Below, piece after piece: positions 24,720 to 32,541 of a DNA stretch of 43,747 nucleotides; the stretch's first letter is position 1, and each line of letters opens with the position of its first letter. The notes beneath the pieces are model-generated. The model was not told where the DNA came from. It did no database searches and worked only from the letters and a program-made list of their open reading frames with translations. This DNA is from an uncultured Lachnospiraceae bacterium (GTDB lineage: Bacteria > Bacillota > Clostridia > Lachnospirales > Lachnospiraceae), in assembly GCA_910577785.1 (NCBI GenBank), contig CAJTNT010000032.1:1-43747 (forward strand). Direction: 5' to 3'. Both the position numbers and the translations under genes were made by a program.

Positions 24720-25301
24720 TCACTTTATAAAACGCAGATTTTTCCACGGGTACGCCACCATCCAGGCCTCTCCCACAATATATTCCTTCTTCACATTGCC
24801 AATGCTGGCATAGCGGCTGTCTTCGCTGTTGCTGCTGTTATCGCCGATTACAAAATATTCATCCTCGCCAATGGTAATCTCCTCCTCGGCAGACAGTGCA
24901 TTCTCCACCGCGGAAGCTGCCGCCTCCTCCTGGATACGGGCGCCATTGACATAGATTTCCCCTTCCTTAATCTGAACGGTATCCCCCGGGACTGCCACCA
25001 CACGTTTGATATAGTAATGAGAGTTCTCATTGCCATTGGGGCGGAACACTACCAAGTCATTCGGTTTGGGGTCAAACAGATGATAGACAAAACGGTTTAC
25101 AAGAATAGTCTCCCCATTTGCCAGGGTAGGGGACATGGAAGAGCCCACAACAGAAATGCGGAAACCAAATAGTGACACCACAATGACTGTCACTGCCACG
25201 GTCAGCAGAATCTCCACTGCCCAAATGAGGATTTCCTTCAATATGCCTGTATTTATCTTCTTTTTCCTATGGTAAAAACTCAATCCTGCTGTCCTTCTCA
25301 T
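24720..25301 (-). CDS. lepB: Signal peptidase I (second copy, next to rplS)
   Basis: 193 residues. A basic start and one membrane helix (ILIWAVEILLTVAVTVIVVSL) lead to Ser55 in VVGSSMSPTL, Lys99 in YYIKRVVAVPGD and GDNSSNSEDSRYASIG. It is clearly a paralogue and not a recent duplicate of the copy at 23239, because the sequences differ widely outside the motifs. The ATG follows AGGGAGAGG. The two enzymes flanking rbgA may divide substrates or growth conditions. Confidence 0.95.
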   Translation of the reverse strand: MRRTAGLSFYHRKKKINTGILKEILIWAVEILLTVAVTVIVVSLFGFRISVVGSSMSPTLANGETILVNRFVYHLFDPKPNDLVVFRPNGNENSHYYIKRVVAVPGDTVQIKEGEIYVNGARIQEEAAASAVENALSAEEEITIGEDEYFVIGDNSSNSEDSRYASIGNVKKEYIVGEAWMVAYPWKNLRFIK

Positions 25302-25361
25302 CTTCTTCCTCTCCCTTTCGCTTCTAACGGGTTTCGCGTGACAAGGCCTTTCCTATAAACT

Positions 25362-25396
25362 CAGAAAAGGGGCAACTACTAATGTATTTGCCCCTT
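25362..25396 (-). terminator. Terminator between rplS and the signal peptidase gene
   Basis: AAGGGGCAA (25367-25375) pairs with TTGCCCCTT (25388-25396). On the minus strand the stem runs into CCCCTTTTCTGA. It would end most rplS transcripts while letting some continue into lepB-rbgA. Confidence 0.7.
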
Positions 25397-25427
25397 CCTA
25401 GTACCTCTAAACGATTCTATGTTACGA

Positions 25428-25781
25428 TTACCTTACCCGTTCCTTTACCTTTGCGCGCTTGCCTACGCGGCCCCTTAAGTAATTCAGCTTCGCACGCCTA
25501 ACCTTACCATAACGGACTACTTCGATTTTCTCCACATTGGGGGAATGCAACGGCCATGTCTTCTCCACGCCAATGCCATTGGAGAACTTACGAACCGTAA
25601 ATGTCTCACGGCTGCTCCCGCCCTGCCTCTTTAAGACAATGCCTTCGAAAACCTGGATCCTCTCACGGTTTCCCTCTTTAATCTTACCATAGACCCGCAC
25701 CGTATCCCCTACACGGAAATCCGTAATCTCGGGCTTCAGCTGTTCCTTTTCAATGTTCCTGATAATCTCTGTTGCGTTCAT
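25428..25781 (-). CDS. rplS: 50S ribosomal protein L19
   Basis: 117 residues, normal length. Conserved blocks are FRVGDTVRVYGKIKEGNRERIQVFEG, SSRETFTVRKFSNGIGVEKTWPLHSPNVEKIEV and RGRVGKRAKVKER. It lies at the 30S-50S interface. It has its own promoter and AGGAGG site and heads the long minus-strand gene set. Confidence 0.98.
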   Translation of the reverse strand: MNATEIIRNIEKEQLKPEITDFRVGDTVRVYGKIKEGNRERIQVFEGIVLKRQGGSSRETFTVRKFSNGIGVEKTWPLHSPNVEKIEVVRYGKVRRAKLNYLRGRVGKRAKVKERVR

Positions 25782-25862
25782 CTCGCGACCTCCTAATTAA
25801 ATTAGATGTTCTTAATACGCCTTGTACCAGAGGACCATCCTGTTCTTGTCTCACGATATGAT
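25782..25862 (-). promoter_or_regulatory. rplS leader, candidate L19 autoregulatory region
   Basis: A leader of about 75 bases has CTAATT-T-AATTAG next to the AGGAGG and a CCTC segment able to pair with GAGG of the ribosome binding site. L19 leaders controlling rplS are known in Firmicutes (Rfam L19_leader); membership was not tested. Confidence 0.35.
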
Positions 25863-25891
25863 ATTTTAACACAGTTTCCAGCGAAAGGCAA
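25863..25891 (-). promoter_or_regulatory. rplS promoter
   Basis: Minus-strand TTGCCT (25886-25891), 17-base spacer, TAAAAT (25863-25868). It begins five bases from the stop codon of the hybrid kinase gene. Confidence 0.65.
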
Positions 25892-25895
25892 GAAT

Positions 25896-28079
25896 TTATT
25901 TCAAAATATCTGCCAGAACCCGCAAAAGCACAGAAATGTCCACCGGCTTGGAGATATGCCCGTTCATCCCGCACTCCAAGGCTTCCCGCTTATCCTCCTC
26001 AAAGGCATTGGCCGTCATGGCAATAATCGGGACAGAGGCATAAATGGAATCCAGCTCCCGGATCTCCCTTGTAGCCGTATAGCCATCCATAATCGGCATC
26101 TGCACATCCATCAGAACCAGATGGTATTGCCCTGGCTGGGCATTCTGGATTTTCTCCACCGCCTCGCACCCATCCTCTGCCACCTCTACCTCAAAGCCAT
26201 ACTGCCGCAGGATCTCTGTTCCAATTTCGCGGTTCAGTTCATTGTCTTCGACCAGCAAGATCCGCCTGCCGCTAAAATCCATCTCCTGTGGCTCTTTCTG
26301 GCACACATCCTCCCCTTCTTCTGAGCTTTTGTCCTGAATCTTAAAGTCCACATTAATGATAAATTCCGTCCCGATATCCAGCGCTGTCTCCACACGGATG
26401 GCGCCGCCCATCAAGTCAATGATATTCTTGGTAATGGCCATGCCAAGCCCCGTGCCCTGGATGCCGCTGACCGTAGAAGTACTCTCCCGCTCAAACGGTT
26501 CGAATACTTTCTTGGCAAACTCCGGCGTCATGCCCATCCCATTGTCTTTCACCCGGAACTCATAGGAGCCATAGCCGTTGCAGACGCCTCCCTTCTGTGC
26601 CACGCTCATGGTTATCGTCCCCCCTGTGGGCGTGAACTTAATGGCATTTCCCACAAGGTTCAGCAGCACCTGGTTCAGGCGCAGCTTATCGCAGCAGACA
26701 TTCCCATTTTCGATATGGCTGGCGTCCATCTGCAGGATCTGCCCCTTCTCCTGTATCTGGCCCTGCACGATGGCCTCCATGCCATACAGGATATCTGGCA
26801 GGCTGCAGGGAACGATATTCAGCTCCATTTTGCCGCTCTCAATCCGGCTCATGTCAAGCACGTCATTAATCAGGCTCAGCAGATGCCGGCTGGCAATGCG
26901 GATCTTCATTAGGTATTCGTGGATTCGCCTGGTATCAGAGTCCGCCTCATGCTGGAGCGCCAAATCCGTAAACCCCAGGATGGCGTTCATCGGCGTACGG
27001 ATATCATGGGACATATTTGAAAGGAAGCGGCTCTTGGCCTTGCTGCCCTCTTCCGCCTGCATTTTCTCAAAATACAAGATCTCATTCCTGCGCCGCTGCC
27101 AGAAATAGATCAGCAGCACACAGAATACCACCAGCAGCACGACAGACAGCTGGATCATACTGTTCCTAGTAATCGTGGCGCGCACGGCTTCCACATTCTT
27201 GCTGATGGTGCCATAGTGGATGGTAGTAGTAAAATACCAGTCTGTCCCCTCTGCCGGGGCATAATATGTATAATGGAGGATGCCCTCCAGATAATAAGAG
27301 ATAATGCCGCTCCTGCCTTCCTGTATATCCTCCTGCATCTGCTGCACGCTGTTCTCCTTCGGGAAATCTGCCTGCTCGGCCAAAGCCAGGAAAACATTAT
27401 TATTTTTCTTCAGATGAATGTGAGGCGTTTTCACAAGATAGGAGCCATCCACGAGGATGACGTTGGAAAAAATCTGATCTTCATCATTCTGCAGGGAAAT
27501 CTTGGCGGATATCGTGCTGGCATTGATGCCGACCACGCACCCGGACAGAGCTTTCCCCTGGTACTCCATGCCGTCAATGGGCGCGGCAATCATAATCATA
27601 TTCTCATTCCCCAGGGTCTGGTTGATGGAAATTTGCGGCTCCTTAAAATCCGCCTCTGACAGGAATTCCAGTTCTGATAGCCCGGAAAATGCGCCGTCTG
27701 CCGTATGTGCCATCCCATCCTCATCCACCACCGCATAAAAGTCAAAATCATAGAGCTTTGCCATATTTAAAATATAATCCTGAAGGGCGGGCTTATCTGG
27801 CAGGGATTCCCTGTGAAGCGCATGAATGGCTGCTTCCAGGTTCTGGATCTGGTTGTCCAGGCTGTTCTGCATCTGCCGGCCTGTCTGTGCGGAAATCTCC
27901 CTGAGATAAAATTCGCTTACATTATATACAGATGTCTCTGTCGCCTTCTGGGATGAGGCCATGAACCATCCGGTCGAAAAAACCAATACCAACATAACAA
28001 CCGCAAGTAGTACAAAAGCAAGCACAAAAGCCTTCCTATGCCGTATCGCTTCCTTAGCCTCTGAAAATATTGATTTCAT
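25896..28079 (-). CDS. Cache-domain hybrid sensor histidine kinase / response regulator
   Basis: 727 residues. A membrane helix at about 18-40 and a Cache-like extracytoplasmic sensor domain (about 45-305, with DFDFYAVVDEDG) precede a second helix (about 312-330). The HisKA domain has His358 in FLSNMSHDIRTPMNAI, and HATPase_c has NAIKFTPTGG, DNGMGM and GTGLGMAI. A C-terminal receiver domain has Asp658 in LVLMDVQMPIMDG and the lysine in SKPVD. No output domain or partner is nearby, so the phosphate acceptor is elsewhere. The ligand is probably a small molecule. AAGGAG lies ten bases before the ATG; a two-codon ATG-GCA-TGA overlaps the start. Confidence 0.93.
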   Translation of the reverse strand: MKSIFSEAKEAIRHRKAFVLAFVLLAVVMLVLVFSTGWFMASSQKATETSVYNVSEFYLREISAQTGRQMQNSLDNQIQNLEAAIHALHRESLPDKPALQDYILNMAKLYDFDFYAVVDEDGMAHTADGAFSGLSELEFLSEADFKEPQISINQTLGNENMIMIAAPIDGMEYQGKALSGCVVGINASTISAKISLQNDEDQIFSNVILVDGSYLVKTPHIHLKKNNNVFLALAEQADFPKENSVQQMQEDIQEGRSGIISYYLEGILHYTYYAPAEGTDWYFTTTIHYGTISKNVEAVRATITRNSMIQLSVVLLVVFCVLLIYFWQRRRNEILYFEKMQAEEGSKAKSRFLSNMSHDIRTPMNAILGFTDLALQHEADSDTRRIHEYLMKIRIASRHLLSLINDVLDMSRIESGKMELNIVPCSLPDILYGMEAIVQGQIQEKGQILQMDASHIENGNVCCDKLRLNQVLLNLVGNAIKFTPTGGTITMSVAQKGGVCNGYGSYEFRVKDNGMGMTPEFAKKVFEPFERESTSTVSGIQGTGLGMAITKNIIDLMGGAIRVETALDIGTEFIINVDFKIQDKSSEEGEDVCQKEPQEMDFSGRRILLVEDNELNREIGTEILRQYGFEVEVAEDGCEAVEKIQNAQPGQYHLVLMDVQMPIMDGYTATREIRELDSIYASVPIIAMTANAFEEDKREALECGMNGHISKPVDISVLLRVLADILK

Positions 28080-28122
28080 GCCATAAGATCTCCTTGCCGA
28101 TTAAAATTTATTTATCAATCTT

Positions 28123-28151
28123 ATTATAAGCATTGATGATTTTATCGTCAA
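28123..28151 (-). promoter_or_regulatory. Promoter of the hybrid kinase gene
   Basis: Minus-strand TTGACG (28146-28151), 17-base spacer, perfect TATAAT (28123-28128). It lies 29 bases after the pdxT stop codon and is one of the strongest promoter matches in the window. Confidence 0.75.
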
Positions 28152-28179
28152 GAGAGAGATTAGGCGGAATTTCCAAGAA

Positions 28180-28797
28180 TCATCTGAAATTATGTTTACA
28201 CATTTCCAGAAACATTTTATGGCATCTGTCATCCCCTGTAAGTTCGGGGTGGAATGCAAAGCCCAGCTGGTTGCGGCAGCGGACGCCTACAATATTTTCC
28301 CCTTGCGAGCCATCCGGCATCCTGCCAATCGCGGCGATCGGGAACGCCTGCCTGCCACCGTGGATTTCTGAGATGTAAGGAGCGCGGATAAATTCTAGGG
28401 GGAACGGCCGCGTTTCATCTGCTAGGCCCTGGATATGCGCGGAGGCGGAAAAGCTTCCCAGCTGCCTGCCATAGGCATTTCGGCGCACGGTGATGGGGAG
28501 GGTGCCAAAGTAAGTATTTGGATCATTGGACAGGCGCCCTGCCAGGAGGATGAGGCCGGCACAGGTTCCCATTACGGGCAATCCTCCTGCAATCATCTCC
28601 TTTAAGCCCTCAAACATGTGGAGTTCGCGCATAAGCTTGCCTTGGACGGTACTCTCCCCGCCGGGGAGGATAAGGCCGTCAAACCCGCCCCGGAGGTCGC
28701 TGCTTTTCCTAAGTTCCATGCATTCGGCGCCCAGCCGCCCTAAGATGTGTTCATGCTCAAGAAAGGCGCCCTGCACAGCCAGTACTGCAATCCGCAT
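28180..28797 (-). CDS. pdxT: Pyridoxal 5'-phosphate synthase glutaminase subunit PdxT
   Basis: 205 residues with a class I glutaminase fold. It has the oxyanion region LPGGEST, nucleophile Cys79 in GTCAG, and the His/Glu pair in FAFHPELTGD. It supplies ammonia to PdxS for PLP synthesis. Its ATG lies one base after the pdxS stop codon, so the two are coupled. Confidence 0.96.
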   Translation of the reverse strand: MRIAVLAVQGAFLEHEHILGRLGAECMELRKSSDLRGGFDGLILPGGESTVQGKLMRELHMFEGLKEMIAGGLPVMGTCAGLILLAGRLSNDPNTYFGTLPITVRRNAYGRQLGSFSASAHIQGLADETRPFPLEFIRAPYISEIHGGRQAFPIAAIGRMPDGSQGENIVGVRCRNQLGFAFHPELTGDDRCHKMFLEMCKHNFR

Positions 28798-28798
28798 C

Positions 28799-29677
28799 TT
28801 ATTTGCCCCTTTCCGCCATCAGCAGCTCAATTTCCTGCTCATTGATGCCAACCATAGCCTCGCCTAAGTCCTCGGACAATTCTGCAATCAGCTTGGCGTC
28901 TGTATAGTTTGTCACGGCTTTGACAATGGCATTGGCACGTTTCTGGGGATTGCCGGACTTGAAGATGCCAGATCCTACAAATACGCCTTCTGCGCCAAGC
29001 TGCATCATCAGGGAAGCGTCTGCCGGAGTGGCCACGCCGCCTGCTGCAAAGTTTACGACCGGAAGCTTGCCGTTTTCGTGGACGAATTTTACCAGATCAT
29101 AAGGCACCATCAATTCCTTGGCTGCCTGGAACAGCTCATCCTCACGCATGGATACCAGGCGGGCAATCTCGCTGTTCATCTTGCGCATATGGCGAACGGC
29201 CTGCACAACGTCTCCGGTTCCTGGCTCGCCTTTGGTGCGGATCATAGAGGCGCCCTCATTAATTCTGCGCAGAGCTTCGCCCAAATCCTTCGCGCCGCAT
29301 ACAAAAGGCACCTTGAACTGCGTCTTGTCAATGTGGTAGATATCATCTGCTGGGGAGAGCACTTCGCTCTCGTCAATGTAGTCAATCTCAATGGCTTCGA
29401 GGATCTGTGCCTCTGCAAAATGGCCAATCCGGCATTTCGCCATCACTGGGATGGAAACTGCATCCTGGATGCCCTTAATCATCTTAGGATCGCTCATCCT
29501 GGATACGCCGCCGGCGGCGCGGATATCTGCCGGGATCCTTTCTAATGCCATGACGGCGCACGCACCTGCCTCTTCGGCGATTTTGGCCTGCTCCGGTGTG
29601 GTTACGTCCATAATGACGCCGCCTTTTAGCATCTGTGCCAGTTCCTTATTCAATTTCCATCTGCTTTCTGTTACCAT
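28799..29677 (-). CDS. pdxS: Pyridoxal 5'-phosphate synthase lyase subunit PdxS
   Basis: 292 residues, normal length. It makes PLP from ribose 5-phosphate, glyceraldehyde 3-phosphate and ammonia on a TIM barrel. Lys81 in VMAKCRIGHF is the expected catalytic lysine; DVTTPEQAKIAEEAGACAVM and NFAAGGVATPADA are typical. The ATG at 29677 follows AGGAGG by nine bases. The frame stays open upstream through three 33-bp repeats to 29788, but that extension lacks a ribosome binding site and conservation. Confidence 0.97.
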   Translation of the reverse strand: MVTESRWKLNKELAQMLKGGVIMDVTTPEQAKIAEEAGACAVMALERIPADIRAAGGVSRMSDPKMIKGIQDAVSIPVMAKCRIGHFAEAQILEAIEIDYIDESEVLSPADDIYHIDKTQFKVPFVCGAKDLGEALRRINEGASMIRTKGEPGTGDVVQAVRHMRKMNSEIARLVSMREDELFQAAKELMVPYDLVKFVHENGKLPVVNFAAGGVATPADASLMMQLGAEGVFVGSGIFKSGNPQKRANAIVKAVTNYTDAKLIAELSEDLGEAMVGINEQEIELLMAERGK

Positions 29678-29690
29678 AGGTGTTTTCCTC

Positions 29691-29789
29691 CTTATCCTGC
29701 CGCAACTGTGGCGTACTTCCACAAGCATCCTGCCATAACTGTGCCGTACTTCCACAGACATCCTGCCGTAACCGTGCCGTACTTCCACA
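29691..29789. repeat. Three 33-bp tandem repeats immediately upstream of pdxS
   Basis: Units 29691-29723, 29724-29756 and 29757-29789 differ at only a few positions. On the minus strand each starts TGTGGAAGTACG and ends in GGCAGGAT. The last unit touches the AGGAGG of pdxS. Being 33 bases long they keep one open frame. They may be an operator array, a leader RNA or neutral slippage. Confidence 0.9.
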
Positions 29790-29865
29790 TTTGCGCTCTG
29801 TCATTTCTATTCTTTTCCTGTAACAGTCTATCCCTTTCTGGCCTTATAATAAAGTGCCAGTTTAA

Positions 29866-29903
29866 GAAAAATAAATAAGGCCAGATATGTACGCCACATC
29901 TGG
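29866..29903 (-). terminator. Terminator of the lipoprotein-ABC operon
   Basis: On the minus strand CCAGATGTG pairs with CATATCTGG (29895-29903 with 29881-29889, one G-T pair) and is followed by CCTTATTTATTTTTC. It separates the ABC operon from pdxS. Confidence 0.7.
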
Positions 29904-29936
29904 ATCAGCTGGCAAGACACCGATACAGCCACAGAA

Positions 29937-30563
29937 TCAGACGGCCAGTTTCCCTTTCTGCAAGCGGTGGGACGTGTCGCAGAGCATCCTGATATCTTCT
30001 GCATTGTGGGACGACAGGAGAATGGTTGTCCCCTGCTGTTTTAATTCCATCAGGATTCTGCGCACATCCCTTACGCCTTCTTCATCCAGGGCGCCCATTG
30101 GCTCATCCAGCACCAGAAGACACGGCATCTCCATAATAGCCTGTGCAATACCCAGCCGCTGCTTCATGCCCAGGCTGTATTTCCTTACTGGGAGGCGGTT
30201 TCCAGGATCCAGGCTAAGCCTTTCCATAACTTGATCGATTTCAGCATCCCCGATGCGTTTCCTGGCTTTGGCCAGAAGCCGCAAGTTGGCAGAGCCGCTC
30301 AGATGGGGGAGAAAGGCAGGCTTTTCAATAATCACCCCCAAATCTTGTGGAAAATCCAGATCCTTCCCCACATATTTGCCCTTAACCTTTATCGTCCCAG
30401 ACGTTGGGCGCACAAAGCCGCAGATGCATTTCATCAGCATCGTCTTACCAGAGCCATTCCTTCCGATCAGGCCATGGATTTTCCCATCCTCCAGCTCCAG
30501 GCGGATGCCTTTTAAAATTTCTGTTTTGCGTATTGTCAGGTATAAATCTTCAATCTGTATCAT
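29937..30563 (-). CDS. ABC transporter ATP-binding protein (short, ABC-2 type)
   Basis: 208 residues: Walker A GRNGSGKT (34-41), signature YSLGMKQRLGIAQ, Walker B LLVLDEPMGALDEEG, H-loop LSSHNAEDI. The ALD variant and short length fit ATPases of ABC-2 exporters for peptides or antibiotics (BcrA/LanF-like). It is the last gene of a four-gene set with two permeases and a lipoprotein; 22 bases separate it from the permease upstream. Confidence 0.93.
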   Translation of the reverse strand: MIQIEDLYLTIRKTEILKGIRLELEDGKIHGLIGRNGSGKTMLMKCICGFVRPTSGTIKVKGKYVGKDLDFPQDLGVIIEKPAFLPHLSGSANLRLLAKARKRIGDAEIDQVMERLSLDPGNRLPVRKYSLGMKQRLGIAQAIMEMPCLLVLDEPMGALDEEGVRDVRRILMELKQQGTTILLSSHNAEDIRMLCDTSHRLQKGKLAV

Positions 30564-30585
30564 CTTTTCCGCTCCTTATAAACAA

Positions 30586-31458
30586 TTAATTCCCATCTGC
30601 AATCTGGCATCTCTTGACCAGGTATAGATTCCCTGCCAATAATCCCCCGTTCAAAAGGAAAAAATAGAGAACCGAATCCGGCAGCGGCACAATGGGCCGT
30701 GCAAAGAAATGGTCAAAATGCTCGCCAAAAATTGCATGCGTCAAAGGGAACAGCCATTTTGCCTTGTCCAAATTTGAAACCGCCACCGCGCCAAAAACCG
30801 TTATGCCCATATTGAAGAACAGGCCCATCCTCTGCCGCCCCAAGAAACGGAACAGGCACAGTACCTGTACCATCACCATAAAATAAAGCAGCAACAGCCC
30901 TGCGCAGGCCAATGCGACGCCGGCCGGCGTGCCATGGGCCATCGTAGCTGACTCTAAAAACACCCTGTCATTCTGCGCGTAAATCTCCGGAAACCTCTCA
31001 TAAATCTCGGTCATAAACAGGCTCCACGAATCCCAGGAACTTTCTGCGCCATACATTCCTGCCCTGCCCCATAACCAAGCAAGGCTTGCCGCAAAGAATA
31101 CAGCAAGGCAGGTTATGCCTACAAGGATTCCAAATAACAGCTCGCCGAACAGCCAGACCACACGCCCGCTGCGCACCGCCACAAAAACATTGCCTGCACT
31201 TTTATCGGGAAAACCTGATAATTCCACTGTGACAACCAGCGGTATCACCATAATATAAAAACTATATGACATAACCAGATCCATAGGCTCCAAAAAATGC
31301 ATCCGCAGTCCGGCCATCTGCGCGACACGCAGCATATCCGAAAAGACATATTCTCCCAGGAAAAGCACGGAAAACAGCAGGATAAGCATGTGTTTTCCCG
31401 TCAGCCATTTCCTATATTCCATCCCAGCAATCCAGCAAACCCTATATAATTTTCCCAT
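30586..31458 (-). CDS. ABC-2 type membrane permease subunit
   Basis: 290 residues, about six hydrophobic helices (for example MLILLFSVLFLGEYVF, LLFGILVGITCLAVFFAASLAWL, ALACAGLLLLYFMVMVQVL), with a large loop after the third. The ATG at 31458 has GGAGG five bases upstream; a longer frame to 31494 is unsupported. It is similar in size and layout to the next upstream gene, so the two probably form a heterodimeric membrane domain. No close family was recognised. Confidence 0.78.
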   Translation of the reverse strand: MGKLYRVCWIAGMEYRKWLTGKHMLILLFSVLFLGEYVFSDMLRVAQMAGLRMHFLEPMDLVMSYSFYIMVIPLVVTVELSGFPDKSAGNVFVAVRSGRVVWLFGELLFGILVGITCLAVFFAASLAWLWGRAGMYGAESSWDSWSLFMTEIYERFPEIYAQNDRVFLESATMAHGTPAGVALACAGLLLLYFMVMVQVLCLFRFLGRQRMGLFFNMGITVFGAVAVSNLDKAKWLFPLTHAIFGEHFDHFFARPIVPLPDSVLYFFLLNGGLLAGNLYLVKRCQIADGN

Positions 31459-31522
31459 TTTTCCCTCCGCCCCTCCTCTATGGATTACATCCATTCACCT
31501 TTTCTATCCTTTCTTCCTATCT

Positions 31523-32407
31523 TCACTCATTCCTTCTCTTCACCATCCTGTAAAACCACAGCCAGATGCCCGCCGCCAGCAGCCCCAGGAATACCAGGTA
31601 CAGCCAATAGCCCACTCCATATTGGGCGGAAAAATTATGGGTGTAATACAAATGGTTAGAAGGGAAGAAGAAACTTATGATTTTATAAACCATTGGGATT
31701 TCCTGCCCCAGATTGAAATACTGCATGGATATCGCCCCTGTAAACGCGGAATCCAGCTTTATGCTAAAATACCCTACAAGAGCCAGGCTGCTGACAGCAA
31801 AAAAAGCATCTTTGCAGAATACCGTAAGCGCAACGGCAAGCATTGCCAGGATGGCGGCCAGCAGCCCGGTGTGGAAAACTGCAAGCAAAAGGCTCCAAAA
31901 GCGCTTTCCTGCCGTATCCCCATAAGCCATCGCGATCATGCTGTTGCCTGCATCAAGGCCAAATTCCCCATAATGCGGAAACTTGCAGGATACCAACAGA
32001 AAATACAGCAGAATCCCTAATGCAACACTGGCAAATCCCTGCAGGGCGGAGCGGATGAGCCACCCTGCCGCATACCTGCGGTACGTCTTCCTTGAAATGT
32101 CAGCGTAATAATATCCGCTAAACCACTGCCCCGCAAAATCCGTCACCGACCCAAAAGAAGCCAGCAGCGGAAGGAGTACGGCAAACCACTCCATATCCTG
32201 GAAGCCTGCCATGACAGAATAAGCGCTTGCGCTCTCTCCCATCTGCAGCAATTCCTCCCTGCTGTCACACAGCCATGCAGAAAGGGAAATCTTATCGAAA
32301 CTTCCCTGAAACCGGGAACAGCTACAGAGCAAAACCACACCCACTACACAGAGACAGAATTTCCAGGACATATGAACCCGTAACATCTGATATTTTCTTT
32401 TTTTCAT
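31523..32407 (-). CDS. ABC-2 type membrane permease subunit (partner)
   Basis: 294 residues from the chosen ATG. A basic start (MKKRKYQML) and a helix at about 13-30 precede an outside loop and five more helices near the C-terminal half (for example GFASVALGILLYFLLVS, LLAAILAMLAVALTVF), ending in WLWFYRMVKRRNE. AAAGGG lies nine bases upstream of the ATG at 32407; an ATG at 32434 is also credible. The frame is open farther upstream only because it crosses 37-bp tandem repeats. Confidence 0.72.
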   Translation of the reverse strand: MKKRKYQMLRVHMSWKFCLCVVGVVLLCSCSRFQGSFDKISLSAWLCDSREELLQMGESASAYSVMAGFQDMEWFAVLLPLLASFGSVTDFAGQWFSGYYYADISRKTYRRYAAGWLIRSALQGFASVALGILLYFLLVSCKFPHYGEFGLDAGNSMIAMAYGDTAGKRFWSLLLAVFHTGLLAAILAMLAVALTVFCKDAFFAVSSLALVGYFSIKLDSAFTGAISMQYFNLGQEIPMVYKIISFFFPSNHLYYTHNFSAQYGVGYWLYLVFLGLLAAGIWLWFYRMVKRRNE

Positions 32408-32447
32408 CCCACTTTTCCCTTTCTCAGCAGCCATTTCCAGCCCCTGC

Positions 32448-32530
32448 CTTCCATCTGTATCAACAAACATTGCTGCCAGTCTGCCTTCCATCTGTATCAA
32501 CAAATATTGCTGCCAGTCTGCCTTCCATCC
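32448..32530. repeat. 37-bp tandem repeat between lipoprotein and permease genes
   Basis: Two full copies (32448-32484 and 32485-32521, one mismatch) and a 9-base partial third. They begin 12 bases after the lipoprotein stop codon and end about 40 bases before the permease ATG. Confidence 0.9.
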
Positions 32531-32541
32531 GCAGATTTCGC

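Noticed and set aside
29691..29789. CRISPR-like array before pdxS
   Set aside because: Units abut directly with no spacers.
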